Positions 54,327-55,222 of a DNA stretch of 55,222 nt are shown in pieces. How positions within the stretch are numbered: the stretch's first letter is position 1; each line of letters starts with the position of its first letter. The notes beneath the pieces were generated by a model. The model worked only from the letters and a program-made list of their open reading frames with translations. It did no database searches and was not told where the DNA came from. A program made the translations under genes and the position numbers. This DNA is from Caldifarciminota bacterium (GTDB lineage: Bacteria; Hydrothermota; UBA3073): assembly GCA_030606335.1 (NCBI GenBank), contig JAUWGP010000015.1, positions 1 through 55,222 of the forward strand, in the 5' to 3' direction.

Positions 54327-54359
54327 AGAGAGCTCTGAAAAACTGCATTTGAGCTCTCT
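54327..54359. repeat. Inverted repeat upstream of tetR
   Basis: AGAGAGCTC (54327-54335) and GAGCTCTCT (54351-54359), perfect 9-bp arms, followed by TTTT on the plus strand. Either a terminator or a second regulatory structure. The rest of the gap to 54739 is AT-rich with no gene or clear signal. Confidence 0.5.
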
Positions 54360-54739
54360 TTTAAAAATTTTGATTAGAGATAACTTATTCAATTATTATG
54401 TAGTAAGGGGTATAAAGGGTTTGGATTTTACCTGCTCTTTTATTTATATTTTGATTTTGTTGGGTGTTTTAAAGGTGTAAAAGAATGGTGTTAGGTCTAA
54501 ACTAAAATAAATGTTTCTTTTCTATCAATTCATTATAGGATTTGTTTGTTGATTGTTTCATAAGATATGACGCCATTGTTGGACTGTGTTTTAAAACTTT
54601 CCTATCTCACAATTACATGCTTACGTGTATTTCCTACTGAGATATACAAAAAGACATCTTGCTTAAATTATTTTTTATTAAGGTCTGATTCTTAAATGGT
54701 TTTCACTTAAATTAACCTTTTCAGAGCACCTAAATCATA

Positions 54740-55078
54740 TTAAGCGGTTTTTTTGCCCAGTATGGCTTTTGCTGGAATTACTATGGCAGGGATAAACAAT
54801 ATCCAGCCCACCAGAACCCATGCTCCCACACCGTGTAAAATTGTACAACCAAAAAGAGGAGCTATCCCGATAATAAGCAAGCAGCACCAGGACCATTTCT
54901 CCGCATTTCTATAACTTGCCAGGGTTATACCTATGATTGCAACTGCATTTGTAAAGAAAAGAATTCCAGATGAAATGTCAGATTCTCCGGTAGCCATAAG
55001 CATAATACTTCCAATGAATCGGTATATCCCCAGTATCAACATGATAATCCAGCCTATCTTTACTGATTTTTGATGCAT
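54740..55078 (-). CDS. Small membrane protein, unknown function
   Basis: 112 residues from the ATG at 55078 (MHQKSVKIGW); the upstream in-frame GTG lies within the AGGAGGTG and is rejected. About four hydrophobic helices: WIIMLILGIYRFIGSIML in part, ILFFTNAVAIIGITL, CCLLIIGIAPLFGC, WVLVGWILFIPAIVI. Short charged loops. No family recognised. It stands alone and carries the 20-bp palindrome also found before the anti-sigma gene and the 29333 transporter gene. Confidence 0.65.
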   Translation of the reverse strand: MHQKSVKIGWIIMLILGIYRFIGSIMLMATGESDISSGILFFTNAVAIIGITLASYRNAEKWSWCCLLIIGIAPLFGCTILHGVGAWVLVGWILFIPAIVIPAKAILGKKTA

Positions 55079-55089
55079 TTTCACCTCCT

Positions 55090-55109
55090 GGTATAAAGTT
55101 CATTATACC
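55090..55109. promoter_or_regulatory. 20-bp palindromic element next to the ribosome-binding site, copy 3
   Basis: GGTATAAA-GTTC-ATTATACC on the plus strand, 7 of 8 arm positions paired. It ends 11 bp before the ATG at 55078 and abuts AGGAGG, exactly as in the other two copies. Confidence 0.65.
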
Positions 55110-55204
55110 TGATTACCCAGATATTAACTACACAACACCTTTAGTTAGGAAAAAATTACTCAGATTAATTTACAAATCTCTTTACCTGACAACTTTTATT
55201 ACCA

Positions 55205-55222
55205 ATCCGTTAGCTAACGGAT
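55205..55222. repeat. Perfect 18-bp palindrome at the window edge
   Basis: ATCCGTTAGCTAACGGAT is its own reverse complement and ends on the last base, so it may continue. The core TTAGCTAACG recurs at about 17371-17382. Significance unknown. Confidence 0.4.

Overview
The window is about 55 kb of an AT-rich bacterial chromosome. It includes the dnaA-dnaN region with a probable replication origin. The envelope is of the diderm (Gram-negative) type: there is an LpxL-type acyltransferase, a LolA-like protein, outer-membrane beta-barrels, an RlpA-like lipoprotein and two proteins with type IX secretion (Por-type) C-terminal signals. Isoprenoids come from the MEP pathway (ispE, ispH). Type IX signals, fatty-acid kinase (FakA/FakB), an orphan GlmL and many dispersed palindromes together suggest an uncultured anaerobe of the FCB-like candidate phyla (WOR-3/Stahlbacteria or Cloacimonadota type). 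That placement is inference from gene content only.

Layout. 1-4538: ispE (cut by the window edge) and rlpA leftward, a putative oriC, then dnaA, dnaN and a small beta-barrel gene rightward. 4676-7973: a 23S-5S rRNA operon with its own consensus promoter and boxA but no 16S gene in front of it. 7990-13570: GH130 glycoside phosphorylase/hydrolase, a type IX cargo protein, two unknowns, a GT4-like glycosyltransferase, tRNA-Pro and mobile-looking repeats. 13571-24683: a leftward housekeeping series (pcm, a barrel-sandwich/KOW protein with orphan glmL, ispH, HD protein, plsC, cmk, thiL, panB, DUF1844, alr). 24863-30276: a phospholipid cassette (CdsA-like, CDP-alcohol phosphatidyltransferase, and a fused acyl-ligase/ACP/acyltransferase), then a small multidrug-type transporter and an AIM24 protein.

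31041-34265 is an ECF sigma/anti-sigma envelope-stress operon whose products include a Spy/CpxP-like protein and a type IX-exported protein made of four LTxEQ repeats. Two 29/30-identical ECF-type promoter candidates lie upstream and inside it. 34560-43011 is a leftward lipid-handling block: UbiB kinase, phasin-like coiled-coil proteins, PlsY, FakB, FakA, two patatins, a frameshifted PlsC and a 33-codon ORF.

43052-54316 is the most unusual part. A TetR regulator has a perfect consensus promoter overlapped by an 11-bp inverted repeat. It heads a leftward array of PlsC acyltransferase, dedicated ACP, a 48-codon PlsX C-terminal mini-gene, a radical-SAM/SPASM-like enzyme, an LpxL-type acyltransferase, a lipase-like hydrolase, a large RND (MMPL-like) exporter, a LolA-like carrier, a DUF1302-like outer-membrane barrel and a lipoprotein. 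I read it as a candidate system that builds an unusual acylated lipid or lipoglycan and exports it to the outer membrane. Two decayed genes (a GT4 glycosyltransferase and an alpha/beta hydrolase) show that it has been remodelled.

No insertion sequence with a transposase, prophage or CRISPR array was seen.
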